NCBI GenBank assembly: GCA_016806645.1
Contig: JACSYO010000150.1
Location: forward strand, 2,813,501-2,877,500
DNA length: 64,000 nt
Direction: 5' to 3'
From: Ophiodon elongatus
Lineage: Eukaryota > Chordata > Actinopteri > Perciformes > Hexagrammidae
Shown here: positions 39,195 through 52,388 of the stretch, piece after piece
How positions within the stretch are numbered: the stretch's first letter is position 1
Layout: the number at the start of each line of letters is the position of its first letter
Position numbers and translations under genes: made by a program
The notes under the pieces: generated by a model
Seen by the model: the letters and a program-made list of their open reading frames with translations, nothing else
Databases searched by the model: none
Told to the model about the DNA's origin: nothing

Positions 39195-41065
39195 TTTCAA
39201 CATAAGAACTTCATATAAACAGAGTATGTGACTTAGTGATATGCTGTTAAACAAGAACCTTTAAAAATAAATTTAAGTTGGAACATGGAGATTTAAGTAG
39301 GAGGTGATGGCCTAGTTGGACAGCAAGGTAGATGTATAATATCTCTGTAAGGAGACATGTAGTATGAGCGCACACACACACACCTACACACATTCACACT
39401 TTCATTTCCCCACATCAAGTGTTACACAGCCGTATTGTTGATTTATTTACCGCGACTGCATTTCACGAGTGCTCGGAGAGAATATGAACGTCTGTAAATC
39501 AGTTTCTAACACATTTGGATTTAAAGATGAGAGAAGGATCCCGCAGCCCACTCACTGCAAGAGCGTTGGGCCAGAGGGCTCCTCTCCACTGGTACTGCTG
39601 GAAGTAAACAGTGCAGTCACACAAAAATGAGCAAGAGCACCCGGTTTGATCTCCCCTCAAACTTAGAAATGAGGGAAAAAAAGTGTCGATAATTATTCTC
39701 CTTCGCCGATGAGCATCTGTGTTTTTATTCATTTATGGGAATTAAGCCTTAATGTGTATTTGTATTCAGGTGTTCAGCTTGATTATTTCATTATTATTAT
39801 TTCACCCAGACATGGTGAGGATTTACCTTTTATTAAAACGTTAAAAGCTCGGGTTAGTAAGCGCCAGAAACTAGTAAGAGTACGCTAGATCTTTTAATCT
39901 TGTTGCTTTATCTTTTCCAATGAAAGTAGCTCAGCACTAAATCCAAAAGATGCAAAATCTAGCAAACCTCCCTCCATAGCCACTCCCTCGAAATGATCAT
40001 TATGACTGGAAACATATCCTAATGAATGAAAACAACGAACATGGCCATTGTGTGTACTCATAGCTGTTAGGCTAGCAGCTTGTGAAAGAATACGGTCAGG
40101 AACAATGAGTGTACGGGCAGAAAATACCCAGACTGGCGGATATCATTACACTCGGGCTGAATGAAATGATTGGATGGGCTTATTACAGTCCGGAGATGAG
40201 CCACAGACTTTCCGATTTCTTTTCTTGTTTTGTGTCAGAGCATTCGATTAATTGATTGCAGTGGAGATGTAATGAGAATTTCAACAAACATAACAAAAAC
40301 GTTTCTTTTGAAGCAGATTACCAACCCTACCTCTAATCATCAGATGTGATTCTCAGTGATGGGCGGGTGCACATGGACATCAGTCTGTCAGTGAGCAAAT
40401 AAACAGGAATCACAGTCACTAAATTGTGAAACCGGTGGTGACTGCATTGCTTCTCCCGTATTTCCCCTTGTATACAGAACTGGGCATTGTTCACGTTGTG
40501 TTTCTAATGAAAACAACAAAAATAATACAAAATTCAACCCTTCACTTAGGTGCTTCCCATGCAAAGTTTTCTTAAAAAAAAGAAGATGAAATTAGCAGCT
40601 ATTGCATTCAAAAATGAAGGAAAGAAATCCATAATACAACATTTTCACATCAATGGTTGAAATTATCCACAACTGGACGAATCTAAAAGACCATCCAACT
40701 TCATTTTTTGGTCCTGAACGTTTTTTTTTTTTTTTTCTTTTCGAGTGTCAAACATGTTGAAACCTGTGAAACGCAAGTAACCTGGACTCTCTGTATACAA
40801 TGCATCGACTGAATTGGTGTTTACCAATCTCACATCAGAATGTAGGGGGGGGATACAAAAGATCCTTTGAGACATTTTGAGACTTGAAATGTCAGTCCCG
40901 GTCTGTTGTCATTGTTCTGTGTTCTTGGCCCACTAATGATGTCAGTGGGGATTTTTGTTTTCTCCGTTTTCCGTCCTGGAACTCTGGACCGGACCACCAA
41001 ACCAGGGCCAAGGCCAGGACCTTTTGTTCCAGGGCGCTCTCTGCCCCGTCTTTTCACCCACTCTG

Positions 41066-41066
<1 letters not shown>

Positions 41067-41133
<67 letters not shown>
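41067..41133. repeat. (CA)n microsatellite
   Basis: About 33 uninterrupted CA units in intron 6. Confidence 0.95.
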
Positions 41134-41136
<3 letters not shown>

Positions 41137-42488
41137 ACAGAGATGTACTCTTCTATGAAAAAGTCCAAACCACACAGAAACTTCTTTTTTTTAAAACTCT
41201 GAATTTGTCTTTAATACGGGGGTAATATTTCCAGCTCTATAAATGATCATTCCAGCTCATCCCAACAACTCGTATCCTCTAATATTGTCACATCACCTCA
41301 AAGGCTCTCTGATAACTAACTCAGCAGGGCCTCAGTCGCATTCACACCAATTGAATGAACGCCTGTTATACATTCAAGTTCCATTGTTCATCAACTCCTG
41401 CATTTTGATGATTATACAAAGGGACTTCTATATTCGAGGTTATATCAAGACTCACTTTTGCATATCACAAATCGGCAGGCCGTGATGGAATATGCTCTTG
41501 ATGTCGTATAATCCAAGGTTATATTCACGGCATCGTCCATTCATATTACTGGTGAATAGCATTGAATTCATTTTACATGATAATGTACATCACACTTTCA
41601 ATCAACATCCTTAGGTCCCACAATCGGGGACATTTTTATTCTGCCCATGAAATCAGGGACAATTTCACACAGAAACAAAACACTTATCTGAATGATGATA
41701 GCAGGACGCTGTTTGTTTAATAATTTTTTATTTGATTAAATGCAGATGCATGGTATCCGTAACTGCTTGTCCCTTAATCCCATTTAGATAACCTTCTGTT
41801 CAGTTAAAATAATTGATTAAAATAATGATAACATTTTCTTTTGAATTACTTTTGCTATTATTTTTTTTTACGAATTGAACCGGGATGCTATATGCAGTTA
41901 TATGAACCATTAACATACATACATTGAAAAGTCGAAAGATATCTTCATTTAAATTATGACTTGTTGAAATTCAACTTCAGAACATAGCAGTAGTGGTAGT
42001 TCTCTTTCGTCATAATTTAAATTATATTTATTAATTCAGTATGACTTAATTAAATCAATTATAAATCTTTCATTCAACACATTTGAACATATCTTAATGA
42101 TCTTTTTGGATGTGTCAAACTAAGATATTCCCAGTCAACAGTAAATTGTGTTAATATATGAAACTGAAGTTCTAATTAGTCAAAACTAAATATTGATGAG
42201 TCTGGAGTTAGACAGCAGAGTGGTACATCATTATTTCTTAACTTTTCATACAATTTAGTTAACATTTACCTAAAAAGGTGCACATCGCAGTGCGGCTCTG
42301 CACATTTTTACCCGCTAAGTTCGATTTGAGAAACTATTTAATATTCTCTCCACAAGGAAAATATATACAAAGAGAATGAAGCTGTTTTAGAGTACGACTT
42401 CTTTATCTAATCACGCACACGCACACTTAGAGGAATTTCGTGTGTCATCCTCCATAATCTGCACAATGTGACGATAATTCCCTGACAG

Positions 42489-42528
42489 CCAATCAGAGCT
42501 CTTGGAACAGGGGTGTTGCCGTAGCAAC
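42489..42528 (+). promoter_or_regulatory. CCAAT box plus RFX-type X-box
   Basis: CCAATCA at 42489-42495 is followed 20 bases on by GTTGCCGTAGCAAC (42515-42528), a nearly palindromic match to the X-box bound by RFX factors. The next 130 bases are purine-rich and less AT-rich than the surroundings. It could be an internal promoter or enhancer of fam13b. No convincing first exon follows; ATG/GTGACG near 42636-42644 is only a weak donor candidate. Confidence 0.4.
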
Positions 42529-42693
42529 GACACAGTGACAGCAGCAGATGGGCTTGCTGTTGAGAGGAGTGAAGGAGAGAGGCAGAGGAAGGAAGAGAAC
42601 GGAGACGAGGACAAACGGAGGAGAAGAAAGTCTCATGGTGACGAATCTTCATCAGGACCCTTCACCCATGTTTCCTCCAGGGTTTTTCCCCAG

Positions 42694-43223
42694 TTAAAGA
42701 CACAATTCACCCCAAAATTTAAAATGCATATTTTTCCTCTTACCTTTTAGTGTTCTAAATTGTTTTGGTGTGAGTTGACGAGTGTTGGAGATATCGACCG
42801 TAGAGATGTCTGCCTTCCCTCGAATACAATGGGACTATATGGCACTCGGCATGTGGAGATCACCAGTGCTAACAAAAACGTTTAGTTTTTCAAAACTCAA
42901 CCACAACATCTCGCTACAGAAATCATGACCAAGATATTGTGCATCTACTTGTGGATGAGCGGCTAAACACTGTAAACACGAGCCTCTCGTCCGTGAGTGG
43001 ATGCATGCTTCCTCCTTGGGTGATGAGGCTGGTGGGTGTAGTTTGGGAGAAAGAAAATAGTTCCAACGTGAAACTGCTCACAACAAGGCCTGTGTATTAT
43101 CTTGAGTAACCGGGTCATAATTTCTGGAACGAGACATTGCTGTTGAGTTTTTCACATGTATTTGCACTATGTGCAAAAAGAAAAATATGCATTTTTGATT
43201 TGGGGTTCAACTGTCTCTTTTAA
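42694..43223. mobile_element. TTAA-flanked MITE with long inverted ends (about 530 bp)
   Basis: Starts TTAAAGACACAATTCACCCC and ends GGGGTTCAACTGTCTCTTTTAA. The ends are imperfect inverted repeats of about 40 bases that share ATGCATATTTTTC, and TTAA lies at both borders. TTAA targets are typical of piggyBac-like elements; the assignment is an inference. No transposase. A diverged partial copy is at 30463-30770. Confidence 0.65.
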
Positions 43224-45047
43224 ACTGATACACGTTGCAAAAATCTAATTTTTTGTCAGGGGTATAGCTTACATCACTAGCGTGTGTTATATCAGTCGAC
43301 GATACTACAGAATGCATATGGAAAGGAACTATTTATCAGCGGTAAAGTATACTGCCCAAGGATTTCTGTTTGTGTCTTGTTCACTTGCCGTCAGCTGTCT
43401 GTGTTATGAGTTATTCTTGTCTACATATTTACTACCCCCTCCTTCTCTCTACAGCATCTATCTCTCCTCTCTCCTCTCCTTCCCTCCTCCCTCTCTCTAC
43501 TGTCAGATTCATTACATTCTGCCCTCTATCACTCCTCTTACTCTACCTTCCTGCCGTCTTCTTCACTCACTCTATCTATTGCCTTTAAATCAAGGCTGAA
43601 CTATACTGGAAAATATATTTTTTGCAATATACATTGTGTTAAATTTACATTTAAAAAGTAGCTACATTTTTACTAAATATCTGGGGGTTTTAACATCCGT
43701 TGTAAAGAGAGTCATTGTTCCTGTTTCACACCATCTTTTTAAAAACCAAAGTACTTAAATTAAGCAAATGCAGCATTTTTTTCCCAACAACAATTCTTGT
43801 TTGTTTCATCGTCTTCACTCCTCGCTACTCAGTTACTGTAAATTCAAAATTAACAGGCACTTGTAACCAACTCATGTAAAAATCAGACTTAGTATATATT
43901 GCAATGTTTTCATTTCATGTCAAGCATTAAAATAGTGTTTCCAGCGTGAGGACTACTTTGCCTTATTGCATTATGTATACTTTGATTCACATGCACGGGT
44001 ACATCGCTAAGTCAACATGAAATTGATCTGTCATGTAGTCCTACTTTAATCCCTCCACCCCTCCCTCCCTTTTCTCTATCTTGCTTTTATTTCTATTTAC
44101 AAGGCAAATATACAAAGTGCTAAATATAAAAGTGCCTTACATAATGTTTTAAAGGGCCATGTGATAAAGTGCTTCAGAGATATTGGTGTCATGTACGTCA
44201 TCCTCAAATGTCCGGTATGTGCCAGGGAAGACTGACATCTATCTAAAGTTCTGCCCCGGAGGTCAGCCAGGATATTTAACCACCACGTCGCTGTCTATCA
44301 CAGTCTAATTTATCGTCATGGTGCGTCTTTATCTCTCTGCTTCTCTCTATCTGTGGTGTCAGTGTGTTACTCATTAGCTTCATGTATATATTTAATTGTC
44401 GTACAGGACAAACTGTAATTTCAACACCTTTCCTTGAATCTATCTAACCATAACTCTTCTCTGCTAATGTCTGTTCTGGACAGTTCCTCTCCAGACACTG
44501 AAAGTCACGACTAACCTAAATAAAATGACCAGGGAACTTGTATTTATTTAATCTTCACATGGCATGGTGAAGAGGAGTTATAGTATTAAGACCCCAGTCA
44601 CATAATCCCTACAAATTCAGAAGGTTGGAATCAATTTCCAATGTCTTTTCTTTTTAATAAAAGTTCTTATACGTGTACACTGATGTTAGAAATCTGCTAG
44701 CCAAGACAACTTTGGTTATAGTATAATAATAAATAAATAAATATTTACCATGTCCTTTAGTCTGTGTGAACATACTCTTAGTCTCTTTAATTAATAGAAG
44801 TCCTGGAACAGATGCTAATTTATTCTTCACTGGTCTTCCTCATGAGGCAACATTATTCCCTTGGAAACCAAATCAACTCCCAAAAATAAGAATTTCAGAT
44901 TAGTAACTGTGGTAATCTCAGGCCATAAACCTTTTTGTTCTATAAATAGCAATGTCTTCACACGCTTTTTCATCAACAACAAAACTACATATATATATAT
45001 ATATATTAAGTAATAACCTTTTGGGTCTTCCGTATTTCTGTCTTCAG

Positions 45048-45175
45048 ATCACAGAGCTGTTGGACGATGAGAAGTGCGAGGCCGAATGTGAAGAGCTGCC
45101 TCAGGACGGAGAGGAGGGTCCTGTCTCCTCTGACTCACCACAACACACACACGCCGATGACAGCCCCTCAGCCAG
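45048..45175 (+). CDS. fam13b: fam13b exon 7: acidic linker (residues 235-277)
   Basis: Acceptor CTGTCTTCAG before 45048, donor GCCAG/GTGAGG after 45175, phases 0 and 2, 128 bp. Encodes ITELLDDEKCEAECEELPQD then GEEGPVSSDSPQHTHADDSP, a highly acidic, Ser/Pro-rich segment that aligns loosely with the Glu-rich linker of human FAM13B. No catalytic motif. Likely disordered, with possible phosphorylation sites (SSDSP, DDSPS); that is inference from composition. Confidence 0.9.
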
Positions 45176-46402
45176 GTGAGGCATCACAACTTATCTTCCA
45201 TTATTAGATAAGATGGGTAATTCTGTTTTATTCTCTTTGGTCACCTTGCAATGAGGATGACATGTGACAGAGGTCCTAAACTGGATTTTAAAAACCAGCA
45301 TATTAATGTTAGATGTTATTTGGTTAAATATCTGTTGCTTTTCTCTCTGATCTACACAGAGTTTTTTTTGCTGTATCATGGATGAGTTATTATAATATAT
45401 CATCACTGTCTAGTGGCATTCATACATCTCTGAACTTGTCAGGAGTTTTCCTGCATTCACAGGTTATTTACTCAATGATGAATTTTGATAATAAAAAAAA
45501 AAAAAATGTCAGTAGTTCAGCTGAAGTTGACATGCTTATTCGTTGGTGTTGGTCACTCACAGATACAGCAGGAGCATGAGGATCTTCTCAGGTTCTTCTG
45601 ATTTCTTAATCTCCTTTTAAGTTGATTACTGAACACGAAACCTAGACTCCTGTACATAGACACCTACACATTTCACCGCCTGTGCTCCTAATCTATTGCG
45701 TATGTCTAAAGAGAGAACAGTGAGGGTGTATCAGTAAGTGACGCACAAAAGACATGATAATGCTGAGAAATATGTGAAGGGTCACACACATTTTTTGTGA
45801 GATAAACTCATTTCAGTACAGAACCCAAAGGAAGTGAGTAAGTTATGGTGTATTCACAGAGTTTCCAAAGCAAAGTTGCCAAATGCTTCTTAATTAAAGC
45901 ATTTAGTGCGAACTATCAAACAGGTAGGTCAGTAAACCAGCTCTGCTCTCCCAGCAGCGGGGAATGAGGCGGAGGGACCGCAGGGTGTAATTCCTGTCCG
46001 CAAAAACAGCCAGATTCCCTGCTGACGGTGTGTGCACTTCAAGTTATTCAAAAATAATAAAGTGGAGTTATCATTTGTATTGCAAATGGGATTATTAGCT
46101 CCCAAATTAACGATTTAATTGGTGTCGAAAATGTACGCAAAATGTTCCTTTTATTATTTATATTAGCATGGATATGTGTCGAGATCCCATTACAGTCATG
46201 CTGCTGCACTTAATTATGTTACTTTTTTTTACCCTATAAACATCTATTTATATATAAAAAAAAAAAACCTGTGTTCATTCAGCACCGTGTGCACTGCAAT
46301 GTTCTAGTTGCTTAGTGGCTGGCTACCTGTTAGATAAAGACAAAGTTGTAAAGCAATGTAGGACAATAAATCAGTCCGCTGTGATGATTTACAGCACTCA
46401 CT

Positions 46403-46466
<64 letters not shown>

Positions 46467-46490
46467 GTGCGTGTGTGTGTGCGTGCGTGC
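46403..46490. repeat. (GT)n microsatellite, interrupted
   Basis: About 40 GT units with single-base interruptions (GGGT, GCGT). Confidence 0.93.
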
Positions 46491-48395
46491 CCGTGTCAGG
46501 GTCATGCTGCTAGTCTAGCTGCTAGTCCCACTGGCCTTTAAGATGATTACAGACCGTAATCCATAATCCACATATACACACTCACATGACTGAGACCATA
46601 CAGCACATGCAATATACAGTATATCTCTGGCTCTAACTCTGAGAAAAAGGCATAAATTAAAGTCAGATAGTTGACGTGACCTACTCAAGGCGACATTTTA
46701 AACATGTTGCCAAGATTCCTGTTGTGCCAGAGTTCAGCCGCCTGTGTTGTGATTGGTCAGGTCATGTATAACAAGCGAGTTCAGGCTGCTGTGGTATGTG
46801 TGTCGTCTGTGTGTGGGTATCTGCATCGCTTGATATCTCAGTGGTTTAGTAGTTAATACATTGTTTGTGGGGCAGCACAAAACGATCCCTCTGTGTGTGT
46901 GTTTGTGTGTGTTGTACTGGTGGATGGTTTTAGCTGGCAGCTGTTGTCCATTGGTTTTCAAAGCTTTAATGATTGCTGATGAAGATGTAGAGGGAGAGGA
47001 GGGAAGGGGGGGTTTACATGCTGCAAATGATTTAAATTAAACAACGCTGGCCAAAACTGTTTTTATCTTTAAGTCGCATGTTCTAGTTCGTAATAATTCT
47101 CTTTTAGCTACCGCTAGCCTGCAGCCATCATCCCTGTGTCCCGTGTCTGGTCTGGGGGATTATTGCTGCATACATAGACCTGCATACGGAGTCTGCAGCC
47201 TACACCACGAACCCATTTAAATAATGTCGGCCCGGAGCTTAAAGAATACATCTGTTTAAACTGCTAAAAATATCAAGCACTCTGGCTTCCTTTTAAAGCA
47301 TTTAGTCCATTTGCTCATCTGACCTAAAAGTAAGGAACGGGTATACTTCTGGATTTTATGTGGAAACCTACATATTTTAGTTCCAGCTTCACATGTAACA
47401 AATCCCAGACGTGGGCCGAGAGCTCAATAATTCCAGCACAACCTATGGTACGGAGATGATTGGTTATAAAAACACAATTGTACTGATAATAGATTACTCT
47501 TCTGATCCTGTGACTGTAAAAAAATGACCAACAGTATAGTTTTTTCTTATGTTGTCATGTTAAATCCTGCCACGCTTATTTTCAATACCAATTAACCTGA
47601 TGATTCTTTTTTTTTTTGTTTGGTCTAAAAAATGTCAACGAAGTTGAAATATTCAAATAGCTTCTTTGTCCGACCAACAAGCCAATACCTTTTAATGATC
47701 AGTATACTATTTAGAAACCTAAGAAAGCTGGCACATTTTTACATTAAAGAAAAGGGAACCAGGGGATTTTTTTATTAATTTTTTATTTAAAAAAATACTT
47801 TAATTCAATAATTTATCACTTATTAGAATTGTTGCAAATCAATTTTCTGTCGATGGATTAATTGACCAATTGTTTTATGTAATCATGTTATTTTTTTGTG
47901 AGGAAAATTTGACATCTCATGAAACATTTTCCAAACCAGCAGTGAAGTTTGAGAATGTGTGTGGCCCGTTTTAAAAACATAGCTCTTTTAATGAAAAATG
48001 AGTTGGTTGTTGTTTCGTCTAGTGTCTCAGAATTAAAGACAACAAACTCTGTCCATCCTCCAGCAGTGTTTCCCATTTTGATTCTCTCAAAACATCGCCA
48101 AAGCAATTATAACCTTAAGCACTGCCTTGAGGATTTTAATGAGTCTGTTTACATATGCATTTATTTATTTTTTTACTTGAAACTCCCCGACTGTTCTGAG
48201 AATCGCATGCTCTTTCATGTGTGTTTCTTCTGTTTTCTGACAAAGAACTGGTTGTGCCAGCTCTGAAATAGAGAGACATTTCCCGTCTAGTGACTCAACA
48301 TTAACTGAGGCTGAGTTGTTTGTCTAGCACTTGACAGACAGGGAAGTCTGTCCTCTGTGGCTGTTGCAGTGCTCCCTTAATAGACTCTGACAGCC

Positions 48396-48398
<3 letters not shown>

Positions 48399-48428
<30 letters not shown>
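48399..48428. repeat. (AC)n microsatellite
   Basis: About 15 AC units in intron 7. Confidence 0.95.
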
Positions 48429-48430
<2 letters not shown>

Positions 48431-51400
48431 TACATGCTGACACCCTCTACTCATTTCAAATCTATATATAATCCCTGGTATTTCTCTTCTGATCTCTCTG
48501 CTTCCCCTGTTACTACTTCCCTCCTCTACTCTGCTTATATCCTCTCTCGCTGTGGAAAGTATTTTTTATGAGGCCACTGAAATGTCCTGGCAGTCCGCGG
48601 CAGAGGACCCTTGGGATGCACTCCTGGCCCCGGTGAGGAGGAGCGGACGGGAGGGATGGATTAATGGGGGAAAGGGAGAGTCACAGGGCAGAGGAGGGCA
48701 GAGGAGGGCAGAGGAGGGAGCGAGGAGAGGGTGGGAGAATTGGAAAGGGTCTCTACTTGTGAACGATTTATAGATTTTTCGTTCAAAACGCAATGTCAGA
48801 CCTGTGGAGAGAAAAGGTCAACCCAGAAGATATCATTTAAACACATGAAATACTTCTCTTCAGTTTTGTCAAAGTGCGATCTAGGACCACCGCTTTGCAT
48901 TGATTACCAAATATTTTACCAAAATTGTTCAGTGTAAAGGGGCCCTTTTCATTTTTATGGACAGAGAAGAGTCACTCAGATTCACCACATCACCCTTGTG
49001 CTCGGTGTTGAATCAGGCTCAGGTTTGACCTTGTTGGTGACCTTTCAGTGAGCAACCAATGCAATGACAGCTGTCCAAGACGTAAGCTGAAGTTTGAGAC
49101 AGACAAAAAACAAGAAAAGGCTTTGATGCATCCAAACCCTCCTCGATTGTTGCGTTCTTACCTGCCTCCTTGCCTTATTATTGTCTTAAAAGGAAATGCA
49201 TATCTGACAGAAAACGTCTTCACTAGGTGCTTTCTTGGTTCTTAATTGATGATCATGACCCTATTCTGTTTTTTGTTTTTATTTTAGTGTTGTGACTTGC
49301 TTGCAGCCAAGCAGTGCCCTATCCCATACTGTACATATCTGTCACATATGGTGAATCATATATGTCTGCAGGATTTCTACATGGAAATAAACACAGTGTA
49401 TAGGTCCGTGCAGTACACGAGTATCAGTGGTTTTGGTGTTTTGACCTAGTTCATAGATCAACCCACTCTTTGCTTTATGACTGAACCAAGGAAATAAGAC
49501 TGCCACAGAAACATCTGACCAAAATCATTTAAAATAAAATATAACCAATTAGATACCCTGTACATTCACTTAATTTGCCTAATTTGAAGTATACCCTATA
49601 GTGCAGGAAGCATTCAACTCAAGCATGTTGGCAGTGGCTGTGAGCATAATGGGCTCTTTTTTTTTTTATGGCCTTTTGACAGCTTGCAGTGTCGCTGCAC
49701 ACAAGGAAAGTTTTGAAAACAGTCCATGTGCATAATTACATACCGTAGTACATACTGCATGTTAACATTGCCTAGTAATGTATACAGACAACATAACTGT
49801 TCAATACTTGATCATTCTCAAGAGACACCTCTATCATCGTGTGGTCCATTTAAAACTCAAAAGAATCCACTCGTATTTATTACGATTACATATATAAAGA
49901 AGTCCTCTCTCTCTCTATCTCTTATCTGCTCTCCTTTTCCTGCCTCCCTCACCCTTCACTTCCCGATTGTGTCAAGGCCCGGGCCCCTGCACCGGGCACA
50001 ATGTGTAATATGATAAACTAACTGACCTAGATAGCACCACTCACCACGTGTGATTAAAAGTTCTCACCCACAGTCCTGGTACAGGAGTCCTATCTGGCTT
50101 TCTAATGAGCACTCACGTTCCTGAGTCTTCACAGGGAGGGAAAAACAATAAAAACCTCTTTGTGTCAACACCTTGCCACTGTAGTTTCTTTGTGTTACTC
50201 ACCGATGGTAACGTTACATGTTGAGATTAGAGTTTGGCTCAAAGTACCAGGAACGACAAATCAACGCAAAACGAGTTGATGATTAAAGACAGAAGTTGCG
50301 TAACAGTTATTCTTTATTTCCTTGAGGAATTTGTGGAATGTTGTAGAGCTTAGAGAGTTTGACGGTGTAACAGGATTCCTCATGGAGTCAGTCAGTGGTT
50401 GAAACGCTTTTATAAATCAGTGGTACGTCAGGCTCCTACTTATATTGAAGTACAACTAAATCTCGCTGGGAGAAAGAGCCATCGTGGCGTTATCTTGCCT
50501 TATTCTGTTGTTTGAGTTTGACTTTTATACAACAGTTCGTTCTCTTTCTAATGTGCGTTCAGCATTTAAATATTCATTGAACATGTTGGAGGATTCCTGA
50601 CTTCAGGTTTAGACATTTAGACTGTTTTTTTAGTGGGCACTATTCCACTAAGGCTCGCAGGCAAAGACGCTTAAACTGCACTAAACAAATCTCGTCCAGT
50701 CTCCTACAGTCAGATGCCAGACTTCTCTGAAAGCCACACATCGCATCATAGAATGACTTGACTGGTCCTGCTCCAAGCAAAATGCTCTTAATTTTACAAG
50801 TAATCTCAGTAATCTCTTCATATTCTTGGTTTTCATCTTTGTTGAAGTATTTTATCAAAGCCCATATTGTTAGAATTCCCTTTTGAGTGCTTGGTAAAAC
50901 CTTGTGTAATCGCAAGCGTGATATCCTCTTACTTTGATTTGAACAAAGTTAATCTGAAGTCTTGTCCTTTTGGAAACGCACTGGCTGAAACATTGTGAGG
51001 ACACAAAGAACCTAACCTAGTTTCCTTGGGAGCGACGTGGGGTTGCTTCGGTTCAGTCGTGATGGTTGGTGCTCTTTACATGCTCCACATTATCACACAT
51101 ACAGCGGAGTTACAGATATAAGGGACCATGTCCACCAAAGGCGTATGCTATCCGGATACCAGTGTATTATTTTAACTATTTGACGAGTCGCTGAGTGTGT
51201 AAGTTTGGCTTTTTTCTTTTTTTTGGGGGGGTCGCCGAAAGTGGAAAACTTTATGACCGTCACTTTTTACCCAGCCACCCAATCACAGTGCAGCAGGGGC
51301 GGGACACATGGCCTACAACAAAGACGTGATCAGACGTCTTCTATTATTCGTATATTGTGGTCTTATTGTGCATGTTATGCTATTGTTTTTACTGTGGTCT

Positions 51401-51508
51401 TTAGGGCATCCTCACGTCTGGAGCACTGGACCAAACAAATTTCCCCGTGTGGGATAAACAATGGTACTCATCAAGATGTTTCCTCGCCCACAAAATCTCA
51501 TTAGCCAC

Positions 51509-51637
51509 ACGGACCTTCGGGTCCGTCTTCCTTCCCTACGTTGTTCATCCAGAGCGGGGGCCGGAGCAAGTACTCTACCTTGTGTATGGTTGCTATGATA
51601 TTCCGTATCATAGCAACCAGACGCTACCAAAGCGTCT
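51509..51637 (+). repeat. Cluster of three short perfect hairpins
   Basis: ACGGACC/GGTCCGT with TTCG loop (51509-51526); GGTTGCTATGATA/TATCATAGCAACC with 5-base loop (51588-51618); AGACGCT/AGCGTCT with 5-base loop (51619-51637). All lie in one 130-base stretch of a block (about 51230-51720) that looks like an interspersed repeat of unknown family; it also contains AAATTTCCCCGTGTGGGATA. Confidence 0.7.
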
Positions 51638-51999
51638 CGGCTGAAAAATTGCGCTTCCAGCTGGGCGACTGGCATCTTTATCTGGGAAAAAAAACACTTT
51701 CGGTGACACGGCCCCTAACTGTGCACATTTGAAACGCATTACTTACACTTGAATACCCCTCTCCCTCTTTTCTCAGTGATGTTTTCCTCCCTCTTTTTTT
51801 CCTGCCCACTTTTGTTTGTATTCATATTTTTCCCTCTGTTTCCCTTCATTCTCAGGTCAGCTCTTTAGGCATCACTGTCACTCCTCTCCATCAATAATCT
51901 GTCAAATGTATTGATGCCTGTATTTGTCTGAGAAGCTGCCATTACGAAAGGCTCTCAGAGGGTGACATAAAAAGACACAGGTGTGCTTCTCCGATAAGT

Positions 52000-52046
52000 G
52001 TGGGTGCGTGCATGTGGGTGCGTGCATGTGGGTGCGTGCATGTGTG

Positions 52047-52104
<58 letters not shown>

Positions 52105-52108
52105 TGTG
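52000..52108. repeat. 14-bp tandem (GTGGGTGCGTGCAT)3 followed by (GT)n
   Basis: Three copies of a 14-bp unit run into a GT array ending near 52108, about 100 bases upstream of the internal promoter block. Confidence 0.85.
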
Positions 52109-52204
52109 TACACCATTACATAGCCCTCTGGTCTGGCTGTAATAACTGCTGAATTTATATTCACCACTGAGTGGACCAAAAAAAATCAAACCTCCTCCCC
52201 TTTC

Positions 52205-52330
52205 TGACTCTTGATTGGCCCGCAGAAGTCTTTCCTCCTTTACGATTGGCTCCCAACTCCAGCCCGTCCCATCTCATTGGTCCTCCTGGGGGTTGTTGCC
52301 TGGTTACATCAGAAGCTCATATATTTGAGC
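52205..52330 (+). promoter_or_regulatory. fam13b: Internal fam13b promoter: three CCAAT boxes, X-box, TATA-like site
   Basis: ATTGG (CCAAT on the other strand) occurs at 52214-52218, 52245-52249 and 52276-52280, each step exactly 31 bases. GTTGCCTGGTTAC at 52295-52307 resembles an RFX X-box, and CATATATTT at 52319-52327 resembles a TATA box. The start site would then be near 52345-52355. NF-Y sites 31-33 bases apart are typical of cell-cycle promoters. The sequence TTTGAG next to the TATA-like site is close to, but not, a CHR element. It sits about 600 bases upstream of the short-isoform start codon. Function is inferred from layout. Confidence 0.6.
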
Positions 52331-52388
52331 AGAGCTCTGGATGTTTACTGCAGCACTTCTACAGGCAGTGCAGGCAGAAACAACCTTA

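Larger units (their letters stand above)
34580..45047 (+). other. fam13b: fam13b intron 6 (10.5 kb)
   Basis: GTACTG start, TCTTCAG end. Contains a SINE (38885-39194), a CA array (41067), a CCAAT/X-box pair (42489-42528), a complete MITE (42694-43223), a GA-rich stretch at about 36930-37120 and a CT-rich stretch at about 43440-43600. The remainder shows nothing I can support. Confidence 0.75.

Noticed and set aside
39001..39195. 64-codon minus-strand open frame with WVLRLPPTVQRHAALVNW
   Set aside because: This is the body of the tRNA-derived SINE, which often shows open frames; not a gene.
48568..48632. Possible alternative first exon (ATG 48568, donor CCCCG/GTGAGG) joining exon 8 in frame
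   Set aside because: The phase would fit and the region is G-rich, but the peptide MRPLKCPGSPRQRTL resembles no FAM13 start. The more protein-like frame (MSWQSAAEDPWDALLAP) has the wrong phase for exon 8 and would reach a stop. The exon at 52950 is far better supported.
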